Part shown: positions 7,665 to 15,262 of the stretch, in pieces
Layout: the number at the start of each line of letters is the position of its first letter
Numbering within the stretch: position 1 is the first letter of the stretch
DNA from: a virus
Virus record (IMG/VR): IMGVR_UViG_3300020125_000134
Location: 1 to 28,574 of that record
Reading direction: 5' to 3' (one strand)
Length of the DNA: 28,574 nucleotides
Made by a program: the position numbers and the translations under genes
The notes under the pieces: model-generated
The model's input: only the letters and a program-made list of their open reading frames with translations
Told to the model about the DNA's origin: nothing
Database searches by the model: none

Positions 7665-8896
7665 AACTGACGAGCGACTTCTAACAAACGATACTTGGTA
7701 TTACTCTGCGGGTCACGAAGAATCTCCAAGTAACATCCGTCCAAAGCCTTCTTGATTCGAGGCCCAGCCGCCATTCCAGCCGCCAACAGGTCGTCCCCGT
7801 TGATGGCCATTTCCTTGCGAGCTAGGACCACCAATCCCTTGTATTCCTCCAGCAAGCTACCAGATGCCAATCCCATAGGCTCAGTCAAATGTAGAAATTG
7901 ACGGAGGGTCTCTTCCCAAGGGTCGGGGCTATGGTTCTTCAAAGCCGCCATAAAGCTCTTATAGGCAGGAGCCGTATGTTGCTCTTCGAACGTATAGAAT
8001 TGCTCTACCATATTCAAGAGAAATACCACCCTCTTGATCTCCTTGCTGGAGAACTTGAGGTTGATGAGTTCTTCCTGAACCTGTTGAGCTGGAAGCTTGT
8101 TGTATAGAAATGCCAGCTTGGTTTCCAAGGTTCCCGCGCATTGCTCCTGTTGAGAAAGCAATGGAAGCTGCCTTCCCGCCAGAAGCGGGCAAGCAATGTC
8201 CAAAGCTCCAGAATCTCTCAAGAGTTGCAATCCATAAGAAGAGTGCTGAGACATCAGTGTCTTGCTAAGCTCGTCACTGATGCGCTCCTTAGAAACCTTC
8301 TTCAAGGTCTCCAAGCTTTGCTTCATACCCTCGAAAGTGGAAGGATCAACTGCATAGCCGAAGCGTGCAGCGAAACGAGCCACTCTCATGATACGAAGTC
8401 CGTCTTCTTGGAAGCGAACCAAGGGGTTGCCAACTGCTTTAATCACGCCCTCCTTGAGATGTTGAACTCCACCAAAAGGGTCAACAAATCTGTGGGAGAG
8501 TGGGTCATAAGCGATGGCGTTGATGGTAAGGTCTCGTCGAGCCAAGTCTTGTTCCACATTCATGACGAAGAAGACTTCATCGGGTCTACGACCGTCTGAG
8601 TATTCTCCTTCGATTCTGAACGTAGTAACCTCGAAGTGGTTTTCGACACCTTCGCCCATACAGACCGTTACCGTGCCATGTTGCAGGCCGGTTGGAATGG
8701 TCTTAGGGAAAAGCTCCAGGACCCTTTGGGGGCTGGCGTCAGTGGTAATATCCCAGTCCTTGGGCGTCTGCCCCAGGAGAAGGTCTCGCACACATCCGCC
8801 CACAATAAAGGCTTGGTATGAGTTTTCGTTTAATACCCGACATACCTCAATCGCCAAAGGGTGAATAAGGTGCGGGGAAATAGGTCGGTGTTCCAT
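7661..8896 (-). CDS. CCA-adding enzyme / poly(A) polymerase family nucleotidyltransferase
   Basis: This is a class II CCA-adding/poly(A) polymerase family protein, which adds nucleotides to RNA 3' ends, classically CCA to tRNA. Numbering from a GTG at 8905, the motifs are GGCVRD (36-41), DWD (50-52, metal-binding carboxylates), the flexible-loop region FRIEGEYSDGRRPDE (96-110), RRDLTINA (123-130), DPFGG (142-146) and EDGLRIMRVARFAARFG (167-183), the base-selecting motif. A helical tail follows. All key catalytic residues are present, so it is probably active. Length (~411 aa) fits bacterial enzymes without an HD domain. I use ATG 8896; GTG 8905 is equally possible, and neither has a good ribosome site. 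CCA-adding, A-adding and poly(A) activities cannot be separated here. It may repair host or phage tRNAs. Confidence 0.9.
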   Translation of the reverse strand: MEHRPISPHLIHPLAIEVCRVLNENSYQAFIVGGCVRDLLLGQTPKDWDITTDASPQRVLELFPKTIPTGLQHGTVTVCMGEGVENHFEVTTFRIEGEYSDGRRPDEVFFVMNVEQDLARRDLTINAIAYDPLSHRFVDPFGGVQHLKEGVIKAVGNPLVRFQEDGLRIMRVARFAARFGYAVDPSTFEGMKQSLETLKKVSKERISDELSKTLMSQHSSYGLQLLRDSGALDIACPLLAGRQLPLLSQQEQCAGTLETKLAFLYNKLPAQQVQEELINLKFSSKEIKRVVFLLNMVEQFYTFEEQHTAPAYKSFMAALKNHSPDPWEETLRQFLHLTEPMGLASGSLLEEYKGLVVLARKEMAINGDDLLAAGMAAGPRIKKALDGCYLEILRDPQSNTKYRLLEVARQF

Positions 8897-8960
8897 GTCA
8901 AGCACTCTAAAACTTAAAAATTACGTGTCAAGCGGGGCGGCGTGTAATAAAAGGGCATTA

Positions 8961-8976
8961 TGATAGAGTTCTATCA
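8961..8976. promoter_or_regulatory. 16-base palindrome (possible operator or hairpin)
   Basis: TGATAGA and TCTATCA are perfect 7-base inverted arms around GT, in the divergent gap between the CCA-type gene (minus) and the 8991 gene (plus), ending 14 bases before the plus start. It overlaps a TATGATAG stretch that could be a -10 box. It may be a repressor site or an mRNA hairpin. Confidence 0.4.
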
Positions 8977-8990
8977 AAAGACAGAGGAAA

Positions 8991-9701
8991 ATGAGTTTGC
9001 TAGAGGTTACCGAGCTTTACAATTTGATTTCCAGGGGTTCCGAACATGTGAGTTCCAGGAAGCAATCCAGGCAACTTAGAAAAGTTGCTTTGTCAACCAT
9101 TTCTTCTGGCCAAGGTTTTACCAAAATGGCTTTCGATACTCGCCGTATTGATCAAGAGACCGAATACAATCCACGTAGAGGTCTTCAAAACTATAACCGT
9201 AGTGAGATGTTCCTTTCGGAAGGTTTAGCACAAAGAGTTAAGAACTTTGCCAAGCTACGTAACTCGCTTAATGCTCTCAAGAATGTTTACGGTAGAGAGC
9301 ACGAATGGCAAGATAGCAATGCTCGCATTTTAGTAACCGCTGTTGATAAGGGTATGCGTACCGGTATCGATGATGGAGAGTTTGCAGCACAGAACCAACC
9401 AGGTGTTGGAAGTTTTGATTATCTAGAAGAGCTATTGAATGTCAGATATCGTTTGAGCCATGATGATTTAACTAGAATGAGTGAAACAGATTTGACTAGA
9501 GTTATATTGGCCAAGGATGAAGACCTTACTCGTAAGGATGTTAAGCAAGCTTTAGAAATCACTAAGAGCGATGTGGCCACTAAGGGATACGATTCGTTAA
9601 TCGAAAAACTATTTGACGGATGTAAAGCCAGTGCAGACAATCCAGATGTTGAAAGAACAATTACTATCACTATTAGAGACCGATTCCATAAGGAGGGTTA
9701 A
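8991..9701 (+). CDS. Unknown phage protein, 236 aa
   Basis: The start has an AGAGGA about four bases upstream. The protein is soluble, charged and mainly helical, with no membrane segment and few Cys. A stretch with RRIDQETEYNPRRGLQNYNRSEMFLSE is polar and may be extended. The C-terminus contains repeated LTR-type turns (DDLTRMSETDLTRV, EDLTRKDVKQAL), a helical pattern. It ends in ERTITITIRDRFHKEG. The TAATG overlap with the next gene, preceded by AAGGAGGG, shows a two-gene operon. The partner looks virion-associated, so this may be a head-tail, neck or baseplate component, but the sequence alone gives no family. Confidence 0.75.
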   Translation: MSLLEVTELYNLISRGSEHVSSRKQSRQLRKVALSTISSGQGFTKMAFDTRRIDQETEYNPRRGLQNYNRSEMFLSEGLAQRVKNFAKLRNSLNALKNVYGREHEWQDSNARILVTAVDKGMRTGIDDGEFAAQNQPGVGSFDYLEELLNVRYRLSHDDLTRMSETDLTRVILAKDEDLTRKDVKQALEITKSDVATKGYDSLIEKLFDGCKASADNPDVERTITITIRDRFHKEG

Positions 9702-10399
9702 TGAGTAGTGAAAGTAATTTTGCGTATTCGTTAAAGTACAATACACACTTTATCGTTAAAAACACTTGCACAGATCGTAGGAAGACGATCTCTATTTTCA
9801 ACTATCCGATTAACTTTGGAGACACCAGAGACCTACTTCAGATTCCAGGTGTAGAAGAATCGGACATCAGAGCATCTCTTCTCAAGGGAGTTCTGCGTCA
9901 CAAGCTTTTGAATGGTGACATTCAATTAGTTTCCAGCAACATTGATTTGCTACAGTTCAGCGATAGACAACGTAATTTTTTGTTGCAGTTCGGATTTACA
10001 GAGGGAGTACAAATTGGATATGACGAGTTAGATGGTTACGTCCAAAGTTTGATTTCTTCTGGAGGTGGTGGCGGTGGTATCACACCTTCTCAGCACGAAA
10101 CTCTCAGGCAACTCATTCATTTTATTGATGAAGGTCCGGGAGATGGCTTTGCGTCAGGCGCCTTCAAAGAAACCCTTCCAACTGGTAATCCATTCCCAAC
10201 ATCTATTACTTGGTATCTTGATGTTGGAAAAACTAAAAAGTTAGTTGAAAAGTTCTTGATTTACAACTCATCGAAATTTCCAGTTACAATTCACTGGAAT
10301 ATGTATGATACGGATGGTGTCACCATTATTCATACAGTTATTGACACTATCACTTATAGTACAGCCTTCGAATCCACTAGAACTAGAGCAATTACCTGA
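9701..10399 (+). CDS. Probable virion protein with N-terminal docking domain and C-terminal beta domain
   Basis: An AAGGAGGG four bases before the start, plus a one-base TAATG overlap, show strong coupled translation. Residues ~1-125 hold a compact domain with IFNYPINFGDTRDLLQIPG, EESDIRASLLKGVLRHKLL and DIQLVSSNIDLLQF. A six-glycine linker (~126-131) leads to SQHETLRQLIHFIDEGPG and a beta-rich C-terminal part (FKETLPTGNPFPTSITWYLD, VEKFLIYNSSKFPVTIHWNMYD). This N-domain, Gly-linker, beta-domain build is typical of phage tail or adhesin proteins. The N-domain has the same pattern as the 24327-24761 protein. A gap with regulatory motifs separates it from the fibre island. Exact function unknown. 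Confidence 0.7.
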   Translation: MSSESNFAYSLKYNTHFIVKNTCTDRRKTISIFNYPINFGDTRDLLQIPGVEESDIRASLLKGVLRHKLLNGDIQLVSSNIDLLQFSDRQRNFLLQFGFTEGVQIGYDELDGYVQSLISSGGGGGGITPSQHETLRQLIHFIDEGPGDGFASGAFKETLPTGNPFPTSITWYLDVGKTKKLVEKFLIYNSSKFPVTIHWNMYDTDGVTIIHTVIDTITYSTAFESTRTRAIT

Positions 10400-10441
10400 T
10401 TTCTTGTATCTGCTTATCACATTCTATTATTTTTAGAGTAT

Positions 10442-10482
10442 TATAGGTGTAAGAGTAAGTTTAACCTCTTATAAATAGGTGA
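10442..10482 (+). promoter_or_regulatory. Leader of first fibre gene: TATAG, GTAAG repeats, TATAAATA
   Basis: TATAG (10442-10446) may be a -10 box. GTAAG and GTAAGTTTAAC (10449-10465) echo the repeats near 5065 and 19705. TATAAATA (10470-10477) equals the T4 late-promoter octamer, but it overlaps the ribosome site AGGTGA (10477-10482) and lies only nine bases before ATG, so its match may be chance. Confidence 0.35.
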
Positions 10483-10486
10483 ACTC

Positions 10487-11815
10487 ATGTCAGGCGAATC
10501 CCCAGCAGCAATTTTATATGATAGCAATGGCGTAGCGTTAGCGGTCTATAACAATACCGCTATTCCAGCTAGTACGCCAGCAATTCTATTTGCCGGTTCC
10601 GATGGGGTAAACTCCCAATACGCAAAGATGACCAACTACGGCGCTTTGTTTGGTACACAGGCATCCACCAATGTTGTAGTTCAAAGTGCGGCCGTAGTTA
10701 CGACTAGCGGTTCCAGCATAATCACAACTGATTTTTTCGGTAGCCAACAAATCAATTTGATTGTCAATGCAGGCACAGTAACAGGTGCCGGCTCCATTCA
10801 ATACACCATTCAAGAAATTGATCCAGGTGATGGAACGACACTATTTGGCAATAGCGCCAGCACTGTAGTTATCAATACTGGTAATGCTCCCGGCGTCTTC
10901 CTTGCTACCTTGCCATTAACGCACAGCTCAGCTATCAAAGTTACATGGACTGTAACTGGCACGTTTAGCTCGACTATCTACTCTACTATCACTACCAAGA
11001 GCACCCCAGACACTCAGACAATTTCTGGTAGCATTACAGCAACCAACCCATCTGTAGGTACAGACGGTGCGGCTGTTCTCGGTTTCGATACTCAAATTGG
11101 TGGCTCGGTAACAACTGCGGCTCCAACCTATACAACTGGAAACTTGAATGCCCTTTCTCTAACCACTCTTGGTGGTTTGCGTATTGATGGCGTTTATGCA
11201 AGCGGCACTGCTAACGCAACTGCTGCCGACTTGATGGCTAATGGTGGTTATGTAACTACTGCGGCTCCAACCTATACAACTGGTCAGCTCAGCGCTTTGT
11301 CTTTGACGACTGCTGGTGCCCTACGTATCGATGGTTCGGGAACTACTCAGCCAGTCAGCGGAACAGTAACTGCTAACCAAGGAACTTCTCCTTGGGTCAC
11401 CAGCGTATCTGGTACAGTTGCTGTAACTCAGTCTACCAGCCCATGGATCGTAGCTGGTGGTGGAACCGCAGGTACCCCAGCTTCTGGTGTAGTAACTGTT
11501 CAAGGTATCTCTGGAATGACTGCGTTGCAAGTTGTTACCAATAAGGCCACAACTTCTTCCGTAACCAGCGTCGCATCTTCCGCAACCAACGTAACATTGC
11601 TATCCGCCAATCCAAATAGACTATTTGCTTCTATCTACAATAGTTCTAGCAAGACAGTATACATCAAACTAGGCACTACAGCCAGCAGCTCTAGTTTTAG
11701 TATCTTTTTGATGCCTAACTCCTACTGGGAAGTACCAGTTGATTGGACTGGACAAATTGATGCAATTTGGACCGCTGCCAACGGAAACGCCCTTATTACC
11801 GAACTAACTCCATAA
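10487..11815 (+). CDS. Tail fibre/adhesin-like structural protein, 442 aa
   Basis: Residues 1-45 form an N-terminal module (MSGESP, LYDSNG, IPASTP, GSDGVNSQY) shared with the 11919 protein, probably for docking to the virion. Residues ~64-172 are a beta-sandwich-like domain with the signature QEIDPGD (109-115) and KVTWTVTG. Residues ~200-290 hold two copies of a 48-residue repeat (VTTAAPTYTTG...LRIDG), then short SGTVTANQG-type repeats. Residues ~360-442 are a C-terminal domain (NVTLLSAN, KLGTTASSSS, YWEVP, GQIDAIW, ITELTP) shared with the 14174 protein. Codons are much more biased than in the next fibre genes, suggesting high copy number. A strong terminator follows. Length and modularity fit a receptor-binding or decoration fibre; the receptor is unknown. 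Confidence 0.8.
   Translation: MSGESPAAILYDSNGVALAVYNNTAIPASTPAILFAGSDGVNSQYAKMTNYGALFGTQASTNVVVQSAAVVTTSGSSIITTDFFGSQQINLIVNAGTVTGAGSIQYTIQEIDPGDGTTLFGNSASTVVINTGNAPGVFLATLPLTHSSAIKVTWTVTGTFSSTIYSTITTKSTPDTQTISGSITATNPSVGTDGAAVLGFDTQIGGSVTTAAPTYTTGNLNALSLTTLGGLRIDGVYASGTANATAADLMANGGYVTTAAPTYTTGQLSALSLTTAGALRIDGSGTTQPVSGTVTANQGTSPWVTSVSGTVAVTQSTSPWIVAGGGTAGTPASGVVTVQGISGMTALQVVTNKATTSSVTSVASSATNVTLLSANPNRLFASIYNSSSKTVYIKLGTTASSSSFSIFLMPNSYWEVPVDWTGQIDAIWTAANGNALITELTP
11114..11283 (+). repeat. 26-base direct repeat, 144-base period, inside fibre gene
   Basis: Bases 11114-11139 and 11258-11283 are identical. They mark two copies of a 48-residue protein repeat, with AAPTYTTG, ALSLTT and LRIDG conserved. 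DNA identity at the repeat start exceeds that of the rest of each unit, consistent with recent duplication or recombination. Confidence 0.85.
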
Positions 11816-11849
11816 TCTAATTGATTGGAATGGCAGGATAAACTATTGA

Positions 11850-11884
11850 GAAGCTTGCTAGAAATGGCAGGCTTCTTTTTGTTT
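11850..11884 (+). terminator. Strong hairpin terminator after first fibre gene
   Basis: GAAGCTTGCTA (11850-11860) pairs with TGGCAGGCTTC (11865-11875) with two G-T wobbles around a GAAA tetraloop, followed directly by TTTTTGTTTT. This is a typical intrinsic terminator that isolates the strongly expressed 10487 gene from the next fibre genes. Confidence 0.88.
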
Positions 11885-11918
11885 TCTCCATAATTTAGCA
11901 TCTTAGTTAGGAGTATGA

Positions 11919-14174
11919 ATGAGTGGTGAGTCACCAGTAGTAGAATTATATGATTCGACCGGCAATCCGTTAGCCGTTCAGGATGGTGTGGCTATTCCTG
12001 CCAGTACACCAGGACTCCTATCTATGGGTTCTGATGGAACCAATTCGAGATACATTACTATTGATTCGTCTGGTCGTCAAATTGTAGTGGGTGCTGGCAC
12101 GGCCGGCACACCTTCAGGTGGCGTCATTACTGTACAAGGTGTTAATGGTGGAACTCCATTACCAATATCTAGTATTTCAAATGTCGATGCAGGAAACTCT
12201 TCCACTACACCATTGGCTGGTAACGGTACATTTTCTGGAACTGGTATTGATGTTTCTAATTATGGTGTTATTTCTGTTTTTGTATTTGCCGATCAGGCAG
12301 GTACATTGAATATTGAGTTTTCAACTAACAACACTAATTGGGATGATATCAATTCATATGCTGTTTCAGCTTCTACTGCACTAAGCGTACAATTCGGTCC
12401 ACAAGCCAGATTCTTTAGAGTAGTTTATCAAAATGGATCTTCGGCACAATCAGTTTTTAGATTACAAACAATTGAAAAACCAATTACATCTTTTCCTGAA
12501 ACGGTTCCAGTTTCATATGTTGTTAATGCGGCCGATGATGCTATTTTAACTAAATCTGTTATCACCGGCAAAACTACCGCAGGTGGCGGAAGTTATGTTG
12601 ATGTAAAAGTCAATCCATCTGGAACTTTGACAGTGGATGCCTCAGGCAGTACTGTTACTGCTAATATTGGTACGACTGGTGGTCTTGCACTAGATGCTAC
12701 GCTAACTGGTGGAACACAAACTACACGTATTACAGATGGAACTAATACGGCCACTGTCAAGGCTGCCTCTACGGCCGCTGTTGCTGCTGATAAAGCATTG
12801 GTCGTTGCTGTCAGCCCAAATAATATTGTTTCTACAACCAATGCCAGCATTGGAACTAATAATACTACCATTCCATCATCTTCAACTTTAATTGGAGGTT
12901 CTGATAATATCAATATCACCAGACCAATCAAAGTTGATAAATCCGGAAATGTTCAGGTTGATATTGCAGATTCCGCAAATGTAAGTGCATTTGGAAGAGT
13001 TCGTGCATCTAATCCTTTAGCTATTTTTTCCAACAAACAAATTTTTGATAGTCAACCATTATATTGGGACGACCAACAAACTTCTGGAGCAAGTACATCA
13101 AGTGCATTTCAATCTAATAAAGCAGAAACGTTAATGACCGTCACTAATAACGTCGCTGGCACTCGTGTTAGACAATCATTCAGAAGAATGAATTATCAAC
13201 CAGGCAAATCTCAATTATGTTTATTCACCGGAGTACTTGTTAATGAAGGTGGAACTGGTAATGCTGCTGTTAATAGAAGAATTGGTTTATTTGATTCAAA
13301 CAATGGTTTTTATTTTGAGCTAACTGGCACCACTATGAATGTTGGAATTAGAACGTTTACCAGTGGATCGGCAGTATCTACTCTCACTCCACAATCAAGT
13401 TGGAATATTGATAAACTAGACGGCACTGGAGAAAGCGGTTTCACATTAGATGTAAGCAAGGCTCAAATTTTCGTAATCGATTTCCAATGGTTAGGTACAG
13501 GACGTATTAGATATGGGTTTGACTTGAATGGAGTCATTATATATTGTCATCAAACAGTGGTTGCTAACAATCAATCTTTAGTTTCTATATCTAATCCTAA
13601 TTTACCAGTTAGATATGAGATACAGAGCTTGGGTACTGGCGCTGCTACCACTTCTTCTTTGGCGCACATTTGCGCGTCCATAATTTCTGAAGGCGGACAA
13701 GAGGATGTTGGTTTTACATATGGAGTAGATATGGGGGCGGCCTCAATTACTACTGGAAATAATACCAACACTTATACGTTACTAGCAATTCAATTACAAA
13801 ATGGTTTCATGAGTGCTACTATTGAACCAACTTTTTTCTCTGTAGTTTCTGGTACGGCGAACGCTCAATTCAAAGTTGCTTTGATATTAAACCCTACAGT
13901 AGCAGGAACTGCATTATCTTATACTCCAGTTACTAATAGCGCTTTACAATTTGCTGTTGGAGTAGCCAATAACACAATAACTGGCGGCACCATCATTTAT
14001 TCTGGATATTTCCAAAGCAATAAAAGTAATTCAGCTACAGATAAGCTATCGATAGACGTTTCATTGGGATCAAGTATTGCTGGAGTAAGTGATACTATTG
14101 TTTTAGCGGTGCAGCCGACCCCTTCTGCTGCGCTTCTTTTCTTAGGAAGTCTTAACTGGAAGGAACAAATCTAA
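11919..14174 (+). CDS. Large modular tail fibre/adhesin protein, 751 aa
   Basis: AGGAG lies six bases before the ATG. Residues 1-50 repeat the N-terminal module of the 10487 protein (MSGESP, LYDSTG, IPASTP, GSDGTNSRY), so the two probably dock at the same kind of virion site. Residues ~90-190 are a module with GTFSGTGIDVSNYGVISV, NWDDI and FRVVYQNGSSAQ...FRLQTI that is also in the 15263 protein. DGTNTATVKA-type repeats follow (~255-310). Residues ~366-751 are a large beta-rich domain (IFDSQPLYWDD, RVRQSFRRMNYQPGKSQL, GLFDSNNGFYFEL, SSWNIDKLDGTG, FDLNGVIIYCHQ, LPVRYEI), probably the receptor-facing tip. Codon use is ordinary. The stop overlaps the next start as TAATG. I recall similar domains in large viruses but cannot name the family. 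Confidence 0.8.
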   Translation: MSGESPVVELYDSTGNPLAVQDGVAIPASTPGLLSMGSDGTNSRYITIDSSGRQIVVGAGTAGTPSGGVITVQGVNGGTPLPISSISNVDAGNSSTTPLAGNGTFSGTGIDVSNYGVISVFVFADQAGTLNIEFSTNNTNWDDINSYAVSASTALSVQFGPQARFFRVVYQNGSSAQSVFRLQTIEKPITSFPETVPVSYVVNAADDAILTKSVITGKTTAGGGSYVDVKVNPSGTLTVDASGSTVTANIGTTGGLALDATLTGGTQTTRITDGTNTATVKAASTAAVAADKALVVAVSPNNIVSTTNASIGTNNTTIPSSSTLIGGSDNINITRPIKVDKSGNVQVDIADSANVSAFGRVRASNPLAIFSNKQIFDSQPLYWDDQQTSGASTSSAFQSNKAETLMTVTNNVAGTRVRQSFRRMNYQPGKSQLCLFTGVLVNEGGTGNAAVNRRIGLFDSNNGFYFELTGTTMNVGIRTFTSGSAVSTLTPQSSWNIDKLDGTGESGFTLDVSKAQIFVIDFQWLGTGRIRYGFDLNGVIIYCHQTVVANNQSLVSISNPNLPVRYEIQSLGTGAATTSSLAHICASIISEGGQEDVGFTYGVDMGAASITTGNNTNTYTLLAIQLQNGFMSATIEPTFFSVVSGTANAQFKVALILNPTVAGTALSYTPVTNSALQFAVGVANNTITGGTIIYSGYFQSNKSNSATDKLSIDVSLGSSIAGVSDTIVLAVQPTPSAALLFLGSLNWKEQI

Positions 14175-14812
14175 TGCCGACGTTTGATTTTGCATTAAAT
14201 GACCAGACGGTCACCTCTAGCGGATCATTTCTTCATGATGGAGATACCAGTCATGAACATGTTCTATTCTGGAATATTGTGGGGCCAATTACTGGAAGCT
14301 CTCCCACTATTACATTTTCTCTTCAAGAAATAGATCCAAATGATAGAGTTTCTGCTGTTGGTCAATTGATAACCAGTCCTATTATCAACACAACTGGTAC
14401 TGGACAAATTACTTTAACATTAGGTATTAGTCCATTAATTTCTGTCATATGGACTGTAACTGGTGGAAGCCCTTCTTTCAGTCACACTAGTGCTGGTATA
14501 GTAAGTAGAGAAATTGGTAATACTATTGTTGGGGCCCCACCATCTGATACGACCAATGTTACGTCTGTTGCTGCCTCTGTAACTAATGTCACTTTACTGA
14601 GTGCTAATACAAAAAGACGAGGAGCCACTATTTGGAATGAATCAAATGCTTCTACCCTCTTTGTTAAATTAGGCTCTACGGCGTCTGCCTCTAGTTATAC
14701 TGCACAAGTGTATCCATCTGGGTATTATGAGGTCCCGTATGAGTACACTGGTCGAATTGATGGCATTTGGTCTTTAGCCAGCGGAAACGCTCGTATTACT
14801 GAATTGACATAA
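14174..14812 (+). CDS. Small fibre protein: EIDPGD-type domain plus shared C-terminal domain
   Basis: Translation is coupled by the one-base TAATG overlap. Residues ~10-112 are a copy of the beta domain seen in the 10487 and 17599 proteins (SLQEIDPND at 49-57, SVIWTVTGGSPSF). Residues ~129-212 are the same C-terminal domain as in the 10487 protein (NVTLLSAN, KLGSTASASS, YYEVP, GRIDGIW, ITELT). It is therefore a 10487-type fibre without the N-terminal docking module and middle repeats. It may bind to the large fibre made from the gene before it, or be an accessory tip or decoration. Codon choice is ordinary. There is no sign of frameshift or decay, so it is a real, shortened paralogue. Confidence 0.78.
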   Translation: MPTFDFALNDQTVTSSGSFLHDGDTSHEHVLFWNIVGPITGSSPTITFSLQEIDPNDRVSAVGQLITSPIINTTGTGQITLTLGISPLISVIWTVTGGSPSFSHTSAGIVSREIGNTIVGAPPSDTTNVTSVAASVTNVTLLSANTKRRGATIWNESNASTLFVKLGSTASASSYTAQVYPSGYYEVPYEYTGRIDGIWSLASGNARITELT

Positions 14813-14819
14813 GGAAGAT

Positions 14820-15233
14820 ATGCCATTAGTAAATCCACCAGTCATAATCCAAGATGAAGGCACTACGCAAGGTGCTGTTAATACAGTAAATTTTGTTGGT
14901 AGTTCTGTTACTGCTACTGTTTCTGGTAATGTAGCTACTGTAACTGTCACCGGAGGTGGCGGTGGTGGTTCTATGACAGAAGTTGAGATCGATTTTGGTT
15001 CATCTCCAACTAGAACTAAAACTTTCACAATAATTGACGCCAGCGTTTCTGCAAGTTCAAAACTAATGATTAACCAATCAGGTCATGCAGCTACTGGTCG
15101 TCAAGCTGACGAAAATGAAATGGATCCTATTCTGTTTTCTGGTACCCCTGGTTCAGGTCAATTCATTTTAATTGCCAACGCGCTGACTGGTCCAGTGGCA
15201 GGTAAATACAGGGTAAATTATACTGTGGCATGA
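14820..15233 (+). CDS. Small fibre/tip protein with Gly-rich hinge, 137 aa
   Basis: AAGGAAG lies four bases before the ATG. Residues 1-50 contain repeated short strands (VNFVGSSVTATVSGNVATVTVTG), a pattern common in trimeric phage fibre shafts. A six-glycine hinge follows (~51-56), then a compact domain (MTEVEIDFGSSPTRTKTFTI, SASSKLMINQSG, GRQADENEMDPILF, GKYRVNYTVA). The C-terminal domain resembles small domains found at the ends of phage tail proteins, but I cannot name it. It lies within the fibre island between two larger fibre genes, so a short fibre or tip component is likely. Confidence 0.72.
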   Translation: MPLVNPPVIIQDEGTTQGAVNTVNFVGSSVTATVSGNVATVTVTGGGGGGSMTEVEIDFGSSPTRTKTFTIIDASVSASSKLMINQSGHAATGRQADENEMDPILFSGTPGSGQFILIANALTGPVAGKYRVNYTVA

Positions 15234-15262
15234 GCCGCTAACTAATAAGAAAGCATTAAATC

